The notes: generated by a model from the sequence alone, not told the origin. Positions 25,266 to 38,579 are shown, numbered from the stretch's first letter. The stretch is 64,000 nucleotides of DNA from Orbilia blumenaviensis (GCA_036872755.1 JAVHNS010000007.1:2356001-2420000), one strand, 5' to 3'. Numbers and translations are program-made.

Positions 25266-25510
25266 TTTTTTAACATCAGGAGAAAAACACGGTTCGATCG
25301 CGCTTTATTTAGCCCATCCTAAAGCATTTAAGGCACTTTAAAGTTTAAAGAATATTATTTTTTAAATGAGGTTTATTTTATCTAATGAAACTTGTTTTAT
25401 TTGATGAAAGACTTTTTATTATATTGAGTGATTTTTATTGTGTTAAAAGGTTTTTATTTTAAGAATAGATTTTTATTTTATGAATAAATTTTTATTTTGT
25501 AAAATATTAT
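25266..25510. other. GC-richer junction with ~19-bp tandem units
   Basis: The first 70 bases (for example ACACGGTTCGATCGCGC) are well preserved and end copia K copy 2 abruptly, so this is probably the end of another element. GGTTCGATC recalls a tRNA B box, but no A box or cloverleaf is present. From about 25365, seven or so degenerate units around TTTTTATTTTATGAATA repeat every 18-21 bp. Confidence 0.4.
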
Positions 25511-27595
25511 TTATTAAAAAAGATTAAATATTATTTATAAAAAAACTAATATAAAACTAATTTAAAAAATAGTATAATAATTTTAAAAATTTAAAATAAA
25601 TTAATTTTTATTTTTAAATCTTTAAAATTTTTAATTTTATTAATACATATTTTAAAAACTAAAAAGAGTATATATAAAATTATAATAGTATCATATTATA
25701 TTATTATTATAATTATTATAAAAATTAAAAATTTAAATTTTAAATAAAAAAATTTTATACTAAATAAAAAAAAAAATTATATTAATATTTATTAATTTAT
25801 AAAATTTTAATAAATTTTTTATTAATTTAAATTAGTTTACTATTAAATTCTATAAATTTTATATTAATTTTTTTAATATTAATAATATTTACTAATTTAA
25901 TATTTTTTTTAATTATTAATATTAAAATATTTTTAAAATTTAGTTTTTTTTAAATATTTTTAAAAATATTAATAATTATATTTATATCTTTAAAATTTCA
26001 AATATTTTTAATTTTTACTTAATTAATATTAATAAAAATATTATAATATTAATTTAATATATTGATTAATTACCATGCTAAATTAAAATATATTAATTTA
26101 AAATAGTATTATATTAATCTAAATTTATAATAAATAAAAATATAATTTTTATATTATTTAAAAATTTCAAAATATATTTTAAATTTATAATATTAATTTT
26201 CAATTGCATTAAAGCTGTCTATAAAATTATTACTATTTAATAAATTATTAAATTATTAATTTTAAAATATAAATCTAAATTTCTAATTTAATAATTAATA
26301 AAATTATTATAATAATACTAAATTAAAACTTAAAAAATAATTAGAAAATAAAACAATAATAATATAGAAGTTTGAAAAAAATTAATAATAAATTATATTA
26401 ATTTTAAATAATTTATAATTTATATTTTAAAATTCTTTTTTTAATAGAATTTTTTTTCTTTAATAAATAATTAATATAATTAATTTAAATTTATTTAATA
26501 TAAAATAAAATGTATTTATATTTTATAATTTATTTAAAAAATAAATTAAAATAGTATAATATTAAAAACTTTTAGTAATATTTTATTAATTATTATTAAA
26601 TTTAAAATTATTTATTAAAATTTAATGTATATTTATAAATAAAAATATAATTTTTTTAAATAATAATTTATTTAATTGCTTTAATAAATAATATACTTTT
26701 TTTTTTAAGGTTTAATATTATTTAAATATAAAAATTTTAATATTTAAATTTATTTAATTTTATAGTAGTTTTAATAATATTATTAAAAAGAATGAAAGTA
26801 TTATAAGTGTTATTAATATTATTAAAAATTTTATCATTATTTTTAATAATTTTATTTAAAATTTTATTAATTTATTTAAAAATATAATAAATATTAATTT
26901 TTATATAAAATATATTATATTATTAAAATTATAAAATATTTAAAAAATCTTATTTTAAAATAAAATAAATAGGAATAAATTATTATATTTAAAAAAATAA
27001 TTTAATTAAATTGTTTTAATTTAAATTTATAAATTTAATAAAATTTAAAATAATATTATTTTTTAAAAATTTTATAAAAATAATTAAAAATGTGATAAAA
27101 ATAAATTTGAAATCTTAATAAATAAGTTTTATTTAAAATTATATTTATCTTTTAATAATTTTTATAGTTTTAATTTTTTTAATTATATTATAAGTTTGTT
27201 TAAGTTTAATATATATTTATTTTAATAAGAATAAGATTTTGAGAAAAAGTTTAAATAAGTAATTAATAAAAATGTTTAATATCAAATTATTATGAATTTG
27301 TATAATTCAAAATTAAATTTATATAAAAGAAATAAAAATCTTATTAAAAATAAAATTAAAATATATATATATATATATAATATCTAAAATTAACAACTAC
27401 TTTTATAAAACAATATAACAATACTAAATTAATTTTAAATAAGTAATATAAATTTTAACACCAAAAATTATGGTAAAAAATAATAAATTAAAAATAATAA
27501 AATTTTTAATTTTTTAATATAATTATAATAAGGTTTAATATAAGTTTTAATTAATTTAAAAAGTCCTTATATAAAATAAAAATAAATTTTATCTA

Positions 27596-27598
<3 letters not shown>

Positions 27599-27629
<31 letters not shown>
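27599..27629. repeat. (TA)n microsatellite
   Basis: About 15 uninterrupted TA units. Confidence 0.95.
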
Positions 27630-27632
<3 letters not shown>

Positions 27633-28796
27633 AAGGTTAAAAAATTTTTAATTTAATAATTTTATTTTATTAAATAAAATAAGAAATTATAGTTAATAAA
27701 TTATAAATAGTAAATCCATCTTTTTAGTTTTATATAAAATAATTATAAAATATACAATATCTAAATTTTTATAATAAATTAATTAAATTAAAATATTTAT
27801 ATTAAAGTATAAAAATATATCAATAAAAATTAAATTAATTTTATTATTTATAATTATAATTAAAATTATAAATTAATTTTCTAATAAACTATATTTTATT
27901 AATTTATTTTTTATCAAGTTTTAAATCAACTTTAGTACTTTATTAATTTATAATAAATTTTTAAAAATTAACTTCAAAATATTTAAAATTAATTTTTTAA
28001 GCAAATTAATAAATTTAATAATATTTATTATATTATAATAGAAATTTATTAAGTTGTTTAATAAATTTCTAATAATTAAAGCTTTAATATTATTATTTAA
28101 TTTTATTAATTAATTTAATATTAATCTTAAAAAATTATATATAATCTTAATACACTTTTCAATATAATCTATAAATAAATTATTTAATTAATATTTTTAT
28201 AAATTAAATAAAGTATATAAATTAATTTTATATATAATTTATTAAATTTTTTTTATATTAATGTTAAATTTATAAAAAGTTTAAGTTTTTTTTTTTTTAA
28301 CTATCTTAAAATTTTTTAATTAAAATAAAATTATTTAAAAATTTTAACCACACTTTCAAAATTTTTATTAATATTATTATAAGAATTTTAAAATCCAATA
28401 TCTTAAAATTTTTTTTAATTTAAATTTTTTATTAAAAACTATTATTATTTTGTTAATAATTTGAATTTTTTTTCTTTTATTTTTATATAATTATTTTATA
28501 AATATTATTACTATTAAAATTGATAATAATGAAAAAAAAATCATTAAATTTTTTATTAATATAAATAAAATAAAAACAAAAATTTTTTTTTTTTAGAAAT
28601 TACAGACCAAATAATTCTAATATTAATTTTAATTTTAATAAAAACAAACAATTTCTATTTTTTCAAAAATTTTTTATATTTTTATAAAATATATATTAAA
28701 TTAAATTAAAATTTTTACTATTTATTTTAAATTAATTTTAAAAATAACCATACAAAATTTATCATCATCTATATTATTTTTATTATTTACCATCCC

Positions 28797-28801
28797 TATT
28801 T

Positions 28802-28829
<28 letters not shown>
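28797..28829. repeat. (TTTA)n microsatellite
   Basis: Eight uninterrupted TTTA units, flanked by CATCCC on the left. Confidence 0.95.
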
Positions 28830-28832
<3 letters not shown>

Positions 28833-29672
28833 AGAAAAAAAAATTTAATTTTAAAATTTAAATTATAAAATTTAAAATTTAAATAATTTCTTAACTATTA
28901 CTTAAGTAATATTATTTTGAAAAAAACTTATATAATTATAAAAAAACAATATTTAATATTAATGAAAAAAATATTTAAAAAATATAAATATACTATAAAA
29001 TACTTATCAAATACTATTAAATATAATTAAAAGTATATATATATATTTATAAAAATAAAAATTTATATTTATTTTTATTATGTAAAATATATAAAAATTT
29101 TATAAATTTATTATATATATTTAAAAAATTTAAATATTTATTATAAATTTTTTTAAATTTATAATTGTTATATAATATTTTATATATTTTATTATAAATT
29201 ATTGTAAATATATATATATTATTTCAAAAAATTAAGAATTTATATTTAATTTTATATTTTTAAAACTAAAGTTATATAAAATATAAATTTATATTTACTA
29301 TAAATAACAAAAAATATATATATTAATAATATAATTATTTTAAATTTATATATTTTATATAATATTTTAGAAATATTATTATAAATTAATAAAATTTTAT
29401 AGATATAAATTTAAAATATTAAAATTTATAATAATTTTATTAAATTTTATCATTATTATTTTAAATTATAAAAACTTTAATATCAATTTTATATTATTAA
29501 TATAAATTATAATTATAAGTTTTTATTAATTTTATTATTTATATGTATAAAATAAAAATATTTATTTTTAAATAAAATAATCATTATTTTATTAAATAAA
29601 CTTTAATAAATAATAATTAACTTATTAACAATTATTATATTTTTATTAAACTTTTATAAAATTTTATATATA

Positions 29673-30490
29673 TGCCCGACTGCGTTGCAGGAGGGTTGAA
29701 GTTGAACCTCCGCGGGAGGGATCCATATCAAATCTGGCAAAAAATGTGTTATTTTTGGCTGACTTAGAGATTTTTTTTTGAAATTACTAAGAAATTTTGA
29801 AAATTGATTCTGATAAAAGTTTTTATTATTTTTATTTTTTTAATTCTATTTTTCTAATATTTTAATATAATCTTTTTTAAATAATTATTTAGTTTTTTAT
29901 AAATTATTGTATATTTATTTTTATTTTTTTTATTTTTTTTAATTTTGTTATTTTTACTGAAAATCAAATTATATGATTATTTTTGATTTTAAAACTATTT
30001 TTATTTAATTTTTGTTTAATTTTTATTTAATTTTTATTAAATTTAATTTAGTTTTTGCATGTAAAATGGTTATGTGACACAAATTAAAATGATGTCACAA
30101 AATTAAATTAAATTAAAATTAAATAAAAATGAAAGGAAAAATAGTTTTGATGTTGAAATTGGTTACGTGATCACATACAAAAATTATATTAAAATTATAT
30201 CAATTATTATATTAATTATTATATTGTTTATTATTATATTAATTATTATATTGCTTATTATATTAATTGTTATATTAGTTATTACATTATTTTTTATATT
30301 AATTATTATATTAGTTATTATATTAAGTATTTGATAGTTGTTATAATTATAATATTAACTATTATATTAAACATTATATTAATTATTATAGTTATTATAT
30401 TAAATATTATATTAATTATTATATTAGTTATTATTGATTTATAATGAAGATGCGGTAGTCGGGTTTGAGTGCTGCGCAGCAGCCTCCTAG
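29673..30490 (+). mobile_element. Helitron-like element H4 (818 bp)
   Basis: Family ends are intact: TGCCCGACTGCGTTGCAGG at the start, and GCGGTAGTCGGG then TGCTGCGCAGCAGCCTCCTAG at the end. The 5' reading is frameshifted after about 17 codons. The interior has the fold-back module, then about 260 bp of 12-bp repeats of the ATTATATTAATT type (30180-30440) just before the 3' end. Confidence 0.87.
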
Positions 30491-32047
30491 TTTTAATTAA
30501 TAACTCAGAAATTTTAAAATATAAATAAAATAATAAATATTAAATATATATTATAATATAATATTTTAATATTTATATAAATCCCAATTAAACGCGTAAT
30601 ATTTAAATTTTCTAATTTTAAAATTTACTAATTAAAATAATTTCTTTATATTAAAATAATAATATTATATTTTTAAATTTCAAAAGATTTATAAAAATAA
30701 TTATTAATTTATTTAAATATTATATATATTTTCATATTTTTTTCTAATTTTTTAAATAATATAAAATTTATTTTAAAATTAAACATAAATTTTTTTTTTT
30801 ATATTATTAAAAAATAAAATAAAAAAAAATATTACATTTTAAAGTATATTATTTTTAAGCTTTAACAAAATTTTAGTAAAGTTAAATAAATTTAATATAA
30901 TACTAAAAAACCTATTTATACAAAATAACAAAATATTAAAAAATATAAATACTTAATAACTCAAATAATTTAAATTATTTATATTTAATTTTAAAATTCA
31001 AAATTATTTTAAATTTTTATATTTTTATAAAAATTTATTTCAAATTATTATATATTTTTCTTAATAACACTTATATATTTAACAAATATATTTCATCTCA
31101 TAAAAGATTTATAATAAAATTAAAAAAAAATAATATATAAAATTATAAATTATAAATGAATAATGTTATTAATAAGAAATTTTGTTTTTTAATTATATTT
31201 TTATATTAAATATTTAATACAACTTATTTTATTAATTTCTTTAATAATAAAAAAACCTAATTAATATATTTTTTAATCAAAAATTTTAATTTAAAATATA
31301 AAAATCAATCTTTTAATTATATATAAATATTATTTATTTTATTATTTATTTTATCCAAAAAAAACCTATTAAAATTTACAAAAAAAAAATTAATTAATTT
31401 TAAAATATAAAATTTTATAAAACAACTTTGAATTTTTTTAAATAAATTTTTTTAAAATTTATTTATAAATTATAAAATTAAATATAAATAAATTTATTAT
31501 TTTTAATTAAATAAATAGATAATAAATTATATGGAATATATTAATCTTTTGACAATAATTCCTAAAATTTATTTTATTTATATAATATTTATAATAATTT
31601 TTCAAAACTTTAATCAGATTTTTAAATATTTTAAAAAAAATTATATATTTTATATTAAATGATTAAAAAATAATAATAAATTTATAAAAACAAAATTATA
31701 ATTTAAAAAAAAAACTAATTTAGTTAAAAGTTTTTTAATTTTTAATATTATTATAATAAATTTATATAAGTTTAATTTTTTACATTATATTTATTTAAAA
31801 ATAATAAAATATTTTATAAAATAAATAATAAATTTTTTTAAAAAAATATAAAAAAATCAAATTTTTTAATAAAATTTAGATTATTATAATAAAATTAATA
31901 TATATTTCATTTAATCATTAATTTAAAAATAATAAACAATATTAAATTAGTAATAAATTTTAAATTAATTATTAACTTCATTTCGAAATTTATCTAAGAA
32001 ACTTTTTTTTTAATTTAATATAATTTCTTTAAAAAATTTATAAAGTT
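30491..32047 (-). other. Decayed DNA, possibly gypsy integrase region
   Basis: The plus strand has C but almost no G. On the minus strand near 31.6-31.5 kb a run KVLKNYYKYYINKINF then NYCQKINIFH is loosely like the integrase zinc-finger tail (YYWP.M...I..fv..C..Cq..K). The E fragment on the other side of H5 is also a minus-strand gypsy piece, which makes this reading plausible, but I could not align the rest. Confidence 0.3.
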
Positions 32048-33344
32048 TGCCCGACTGCGTTGCAGGAGGGTTAAAGTTGAACCAGCGCGCGAGGGCGTGA
32101 TCTCTACCAAATCTGATAAAAAATGTATGATTTTTAATTGACTTAAAAAAAAAAAATTTAGATTTTTGTTATATAAATTTATATAAGATTTTCAAAATCT
32201 TAATAGTTGGTATTAATTTCAAGTTTTGGCAAAAAATTGTTAAGAAATTTTGAAAATTAATTTTGATAAAAGTTTTTATTGTTTTTGTTTTTGTTTATGA
32301 TTTTAGAATTTTAATATATTTTTTTTTGATTATTTATTTAATTTTTTATGAGTTGCTTAGTTTTTATTTTCTTTTTTTTTAATTTTATTACTTTTGGTGA
32401 AAATTAGGTTATGTGATTATTTTTGATATTAAAATTATTTTTATTTAATTTTATTTTTATTTAACTTAGTTTTAGCAAGTAAAATGGTTATTAATACATA
32501 TAAAATCTGATTTTAAAATTTAAAAATTACTTTTTAATCAATTTTAATTATTTTAATTAAAAATTTAGTTTTTAGATGTGAAATAATATAAATAAAAACT
32601 ATTTTTATCTTCATTTTTATTTTTATTTTTATTTTTATTTTTGTTTTTATTTTTGTTTTATATTTGATTTTACTTAAGTATTTTTATTTATTTTAACTTT
32701 AGGTATATATTATATATAAATTAGTTATATAAAAAAAATAAACTTAATTAAAATAATAATTACATTAATTATATATTTTAGTTTTAATATTAACTATCAT
32801 TTAATTATTATATATATAAATTACTATTTTAATTATAATATATATTAATTATTTAGTTAATTATTATATTATAATAAAAATCATTATTTTAGTTATTATG
32901 TATTAATTATTATATTATTATAATTATATATACATTTTAAAACAAAGCTTAATATTAAAAAATGAAAAATTCATAATATAATATCAATTCATTAATTATA
33001 AATTTATAGTTTTAATTAATAATAAATAAATTAATAATAATTATAAAAATTAAATTATAAATTAATAATATACAAAAAATATGATAATAATAAAACAAAA
33101 ATTTTTATAATTTGTAAATTTATAATAAAGTTAAGAAAAGTTTATTTTACTTTTATTTTTTAATTATTTTTAGTTTTATTTTAAAAATATAAATTAACTT
33201 AATAATATATATTAATATAATTAAGCTTTATTTTGTTTATAATTATTAATTTTATTTTATTATAAAAAATATATTATCTAATTATTGTCTATGTATGATT
33301 AAGATGTGGCAGTCGGGTTTGAGTGCTGCGCAGCAGCCTCCTAG
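32048..33344 (+). mobile_element. Helitron-like element H5 (1297 bp)
   Basis: The 5' end TGCCCGACTGCGTTGCAGG and 3' end ...GATGTGGCAGTCGGG...CTAG are intact. It is longer than most copies; the 3' 500 bp differ from H2 or H4 and are shared only with the truncated H10 (about 52060-52556). It contains a TTTTTATTTTTG-like repeat at 32600-32660. The 5' reading stops after 17 codons. Confidence 0.87.
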
Positions 33345-34481
33345 TTAAATATTTAAATAAATTATTATAATATTAGAAAATTATTTTTTATTCTTTTTTT
33401 AAACTTATTTTAATATTGTAATAAATATGAATAATATTTCGTTTTATAAAATAATTTATATTTATTAAATAATTAAAAAATTTATTTATTAATAATAAAA
33501 ATTTAATATTTTTAATTATAATATTATTTAAACTTTTATAATTAATATATATTTATAATTCTTTATTAAATTTTAATACAAATAATATGAAATATTTTAT
33601 AAATAAATTTAAAAATCAAATAAATTTATTATAAAAATTCTTATCAATATATTCTTATAAAACTATAATTTTTTTATATATATATAAATAAAAATTTTAA
33701 TTAAATTTTTTGTTTTAAAGAATCATAATATATAAATTAATTAATTTTTAATAAAAAATCTCTTTTATTTAAAAACTAAAAAATTGATTTATTTTTTTAA
33801 AAAATTTAATTTGAAAAATTTTTTTTTTTTTATTAATTTTATATATTTTAAAAAATATATATTTTATTAAATAAATTTTATTTTAAAAACAATTATTAAC
33901 CTCTTTTTATAATATATATTATATCCATAATAATTTTTTTTTAAAAATTGGTTATTTAATTAAATTTTAAAATAAATCTTTTATATTTTAAAAATTTAAA
34001 ATAATAAATTTTCTAATTAATACTTCAATTATATTTTTTAAAAATTTTAAATATAAAATAAATTGAATTATTTAATAATTTTAAAATAAAGAAATAAATT
34101 TTTTATTTTATAATTTAATAAAAATATATTAAAATTTTTATTAATATTGATTGGTAAAAAAAAAAATTTTTTTTTGATTAATTATAAAAAAAACTATTTA
34201 AATAATTTATTTTTAATAATATATCATTTAAATTTTTTAAACAATATTAAGTTTTAAAGTTTTTTTAATTTTTTTATAAATATTAGTAAATTTAATTTTA
34301 TTAATATATAAAAATTTATTAAATTTAGATTTTAAATATTTTTATTTAGGATTATTCATTTTAAGTTAATAATAAAATAAAATAAAATTATTTTATTTAT
34401 GATTTAAATAAATTTTTTAAAATAATATTTGAAATTAAATTAAATATTAAAAATAAGGTTTTGATAATATATATATTATTA
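33345..34481 (-). pseudogene. Ty3/gypsy fragment E (upstream of RT catalytic site)
   Basis: Aligns with 51270-52050, the part of the minus-strand gypsy copy just upstream of the YLDD site. So it should hold the RT N-terminus and protease, but no motif is readable. It has an 8-bp gap exactly where H11 inserted in the 57.7 kb copy. The YLDD side is absent next to H5, so DNA was lost at the H5 junction. Confidence 0.6.
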
Positions 34482-35146
34482 TGCCCGACTGCATTTATGC
34501 AGGAGGGTTAAAGTTGAACCAGCGCGAGGCGCGATCCAGACCTGCCAAAAAATGTGTTGTTTTTGGCGAACTTAGAAATTTTTTTTTTTTGATTTTTGCC
34601 ATATAAATTTATATAGGATTTTCAAAGTCTTGGCACTATTTTCTTAGCAAAAAGTTGCTAAGAAATTTTGAAAAATTTTGAAAATTACCTCTGACAAAAA
34701 TCTCCCCTGTTTTTGTATTTTTAAGTCTAGAATTTTAACATATTCTTTTTTAACTATCTAGTTTTGATTAAGCGAATAGGTCTCTATTTATTTTTTTTAT
34801 ATTTTTTTTATTTTTTTTTAATTAAGTTGCTTTTAGCGAAATCAAGGTCACATAACAATTTTCGGCGCCAAAACTATATTTCAATTAATAATTAATTTTA
34901 TTTTAATTAAATTTAGTTTTTGCATGCAAATTAATCACATAACACCTATTAAAATGATGTTACAAACTTTTTAAAATTAAATTAAATAAAAATAAAATTA
35001 AATGAAAAATCATTTTAACGTTGAAAATGGTTACGTGATCACATACAATATCAGTTAATTAAAATTATTTTCTAAAATTATAGTAAGTATTATATTAATT
35101 ATTATATTACTCTTGAGGAAAAGGCTATTTCACAGCAACCATCAAA

Positions 35147-35192
35147 CAACCGTTGGAAAACCAGCAAACCGTTTTTCGGTTTTCAACGGTTG
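35147..35192. repeat. Hairpin near left end of the TIR element
   Basis: CAACCGTTGGAAAACC pairs with GGTTTTCAACGGTTG with one bulged base and a loop of about 15 bases. It is a subterminal inverted repeat of the kind bound by transposases or left by fold-back growth. Confidence 0.8.
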
Positions 35193-35416
35193 AGCTACGT
35201 GAGCCAACTGACCTAACAATTTTCATTTAATAGTTGAACAATTAGGATTTCGCTGTAGGATAATTGTTGAAAATTAGCAAGTTAGTTACTGCTATAATTG
35301 CTGCTATGGTTGCTGCTACAGTTATTACACGGTTGTTCTTTATTAATGGTTTTATTATTTTATGACGATCATAATACAAAATTCACAATGTTTAGTAAAT
35401 CACTTAATAGTAATAA

Positions 35417-36255
35417 AATGGCTAGTAAAATAGCTAATAAAACAGCTAGTAAAACAGCTAGTAAAATAGTTAGTAAAATAATTAGTAGAATAGTTAGTAG
35501 AATAGTTAATGGAACAGTTAGTAACACAGCTAGTATGATAGCTATTATAGTACAATAGTTAATACAGCAGTTAGCAAAACAGGTAGTAAAGCAGTTAGTG
35601 AAGCACTTAGCAAGTTAGTAACTAGTACGGCAACTAGTATAACAGTTAGCATGGTAGCTAATATGACAACTAGCACAGTAGTTAATACAGCAGTTAGCAA
35701 AATAGCTAGTAAAGCAGCTAGTGAAGCACTTAGCAAGTTGATAACTAGCACAACAACTAATATGGCAGCTAGTATGGTAGCTAATATGGCAACTAACACA
35801 GTAATTAATACAGCAGTTAGTAAAGTAGTTAGTAAGGCAGCTAATAAAGCATTTAGTAAGTTGGTAGTTAGTATGGTAACTAGTATGGCAGTTAGTATGG
35901 TAGCTAATATGACAGCTAATATGGTAATTAATACAGTAGTTAGCAAAGTAGCTAGTAGCTAGTGAAGTACTTAGCAAGATAGCAGCTAGTAGAACAGCTA
36001 GTAGAATAGTCAGTAGAACAATTAGCAGAACAGTTAGTATAGTAGTTAGTAAAGTAGCTAGTGAGGCAGTTAGTGGAGTACTTAGCAAGTTGGATGGTTA
36101 GTATGATAGTTAATACGGTAGCTAGTATGGCAGCTAGTATAGCAGCTAGCACGGTAGTTAGCATGGCAGTTAAGATAGCAGTTAGTAAAGTAGTTAGTGA
36201 GCTAGTGGAGTACTTAGTAATTGGTAGCTAGAGAGACAGCTAGCTAGAGAGACAG
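35417..36255. repeat. 12-bp minisatellite with 123-bp higher-order period
   Basis: Degenerate unit AGYTAGTANNRY, roughly 70 copies. GCAG/GTAG TTAG anchors at 35567, 35690, 35813 and 35936 are exactly 123 bp apart (nine 12-mers plus a 15-mer), a higher-order repeat. Both periods are multiples of 3 and the unit has stop-free frames on both strands. This explains the long overlapping ORFs here (up to 157 codons, minus strand 35615-36088; 133 codons, 35545-35946; 103 codons plus, 35651-35962), one of them L/I/V/A/T-rich like membrane helices. I do not call any of them a gene. Confidence 0.85.
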
Positions 36256-36344
36256 CTAGTTATTAAAATGATGATAGATGAAAAGAGAAGTTAAATGTAA
36301 AGTCAGAAATTATTTGAAATTAATTTCAAATATAAATTTTAAAG

Positions 36345-36455
36345 TTATTTTTTGTATGTGTCATGTGACCAATTTGTATGTGAAAACTAAATTAAATTAA
36401 AATTGAATAGAAAAAATGAATTAAATTAGCGAAAATGGTTACGTGACTGTTAAAA
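36345..36455. repeat. Fold-back-module relic inside the TIR element
   Basis: Contains GTCATGTGACC, a stretch of AAATTAAATTAAAATT, and GCGAAAATGGTTACGTGAC, all of which occur in the Helitron fold-back module (for example 63135-63352). So the TIR element and the Helitrons share this block. Confidence 0.55.
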
Positions 36456-37119
36456 AAAAATATATATATATAAAAAAATAAAAATAATAAAAATAATAGA
36501 AATAATGAGATAGTTGTATGATTGTGAGAAAATGATCTGCAAATAATTTGCAAATTATAAATAAATAGTTATTATAATTGCAATTGTTAGTTAATCGTTA
36601 GATAGTTGTTGCAAACTGTCAAATAACTATAGTGAAAACTAATATATATTAGTTATTAAAATTGTTGTTCATTAATTAGATAATTATTAGAAAATTAATT
36701 TAAAATGGTTGTCAAAACTGTTGTTATAATAGATTGAAATCTGTTGTTAATACAATTGTAAAATAGTTGTCATATTATTAATTTATAGTTTCATAGCTAT
36801 AAGAAAATCGTTGATAAATCTGTTAAATAGTAGTTATCACTATTGTGAATTCATAGTAGCTGAACCAGTAAGAAACCACTTAACCGTTGTCTTCTAGTTG
36901 TCCAACCTCCAGCTTTGTCTCAAGAGTAATAATTATATTAATTATTATGTTAATGAGTATATTAATTATTATATTAATAACTATATTGATTATTATATTG
37001 ATAACTATATTGATTATTATATTAATAACTATATTAATAACTATATTAATTACTATATATTATTCATTTAAAATCAAGATGCTGCAGTCGGGTTTGAGTG
37101 CTGCGCAGCAGCCTCCTAG

Positions 37120-38150
37120 TATAAATTATATAATATATATTTAAGATATAAAATTAAATTTTTAAATTTTTTAAATATTTTTTTATAATAATTTTTTAGT
37201 AATATTATATATATTTTTTTGGAAAAAATCAAAATTAAAAACATAATTTTAATATTTAATGAATATAATTTTTAATTTTTAACTTGGAAAATAATTAATA
37301 TTAAAAATAATTTAAAAATAATTAATATTAAAAATAATTTAAAAATAATTAATATTAAAAATAATTTAAAAATTATTAATTTAATTATAAAAATATATAT
37401 GTTTAAATTAATATTAAATTAAAGATTATTAATTTAATCTTATATTAAATTAAATTATTTTAGATTTTGATTCTAAATATTTATTTTAACATAAAAATTT
37501 GATATTCAAATAATAATTTTATTAATTTAAAAAAATTATTAATTTTATATAAATTTAATTCTTCTTAAATAATTTTATATTAATAATTTTTCTTAATATA
37601 ATTTATAATTTCTTTATAACTCTACAACTTCTAATTAAAAATAATTTTATTTTTAAAATATAATAAATATTTATATTTTTACAACACCAATAATTTAACT
37701 ATTTTAAATTATTTTTAAAACTAAAGCTTTTTTGAATTATTTATAAATAATTTTATATCTTTTAATTTATTTAATAATAAATAAAATATAATTATTATTT
37801 AATTTTTTTTTTAAAAAAAAAGAATTTTAATTTAAATTAATAAATTTAACAATATATTTTTATTTATATAATTTAAAATTTATTTAAATATTTTTATTAA
37901 TATTTGTTTATTATATTATTAGTTATCCCTACCAATAATAATTAATTTTAAATATTTTTTATTTATTTTAATTACTATTTTAATAATTAAATAATTAATT
38001 ATTATTAAATTTTTAATTAAATTATTTAATTTAATAATTTTATTTTTTTTTCTGTTTTTTTTATTAATTAATTAAACTTTTAATTTAACTAATTTAATAT
38101 TACTATTAAATAATATAAAAAAAAATATAAATAATATACAAATTATATTC
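37120..38150. repeat. Repeat F, copy 1 (unidentified retroelement DNA)
   Basis: Aligns over about 1 kb with 56740-57702 in the same orientation. On the minus strand near 37.93 kb the bases are compatible with a decayed copia protease site (DSGAT.H), but frames do not agree, so I leave the family open. Copy 2 is cut by a gypsy LTR at 57703, whereas copy 1 runs on past that point. Confidence 0.55.
37291..37371. repeat. 27-bp tandem repeat, three perfect copies
   Basis: Units at 37291-37317, 37318-37344 and 37345-37371 are identical (start ATAATTAATATT). Repeat F copy 2 has a single unit near 56908, so this is a recent local expansion. Confidence 0.95.
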
Positions 38151-38579
38151 TTTATCTAAAAATTAATATTTTAATATAATTTAAAAATTAATTTTCAATT
38201 AAATATCTATTTTAATTTTATTTTAAAAATTAAATAATTTTATATATAAATAATTTTTTAATTATAAAATTTTAATATTAATTTTAATATAATATCATAA
38301 ATATTTAATTTTAATATAATTTTTTTAATAATAAATTTTAATATAATATTAATAATAATTATTTTTAATATATTGAATTAAATAATATATTTTAATTAAA
38401 TTTTAATAATAAAAATATGAATATAATATTATTTTTATAATATAATTTTAAATTTAAATTTAAATTTTTTTTTATAAATTAAAAACTTTTATTATTTTTA
38501 AATTTATAAAAATTATTAATTAAATAATAATTATATTAATTTATTAATTTAATTAAGTTAGTTTTTTTAGGGAATATTA
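38151..38579. other. Unassigned AT-rich DNA
   Basis: Follows repeat F up to Helitron H7. No gene or recognised repeat. Confidence 0.4.

Larger units (their letters stand above)
25511..29672. other. Unassigned AT-rich block
   Basis: No gene, RNA or recognised element. From 27.7 to 29 kb the plus strand holds C but almost no G. On the minus strand near 28.0 kb FINLLKK could be the start of the segment after a gypsy RT, but supporting motifs are missing. It contains a TA run and a TTTA run listed separately. Probably old retroelement DNA beyond recognition. Confidence 0.4.
35110..36926. mobile_element. TIR element inside H6 (1817 bp, TA target)
   Basis: Starts CTCTTGAGGAAAAGGC and ends with the inverse, GCTTTGTCTCAAGAG. 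Flanked on each side by TA (35108-35109 and 36927-36928), as for Tc1/mariner-type insertions. The perfect TIR is only 8 bp (CTCTTGAG), with weaker pairing to about 16. It is the most GC-rich part of the window. There is no transposase; the interior is a hairpin, a minisatellite (35417-36255) and a region rich in GTTGTT/AATAGT runs. Non-autonomous; superfamily assignment is tentative. Confidence 0.75.
34482..37119 (+). mobile_element. Helitron-like element H6 (2638 bp), host of a TIR element
   Basis: Full ends: TGCCCGACTGCATTTATGCAGG and ...GATGCTGCAGTCGGGTTTGAG then TGCTGCGCAGCAGCCTCCTAG. It is the least bleached copy. The 5' part (34482-35100) has the usual order including the fold-back module. 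At 35110 a 1.8 kb TIR element interrupts the ATTATATTA repeats, which resume at 36929. Without that insert H6 would be about 820 bp, like H4. Confidence 0.9.

Noticed and set aside
25280..25300. tRNA gene suggested by GGTTCGATC
   Set aside because: No A box at the right distance and no acceptor or anticodon stems on either strand.
35545..36088. Hydrophobic multi-pass protein(s) from the overlapping 133- and 157-codon ORFs
   Set aside because: They lie in a 12-bp/123-bp minisatellite whose period keeps several frames open on both strands; no start context or non-repeat domain supports coding.
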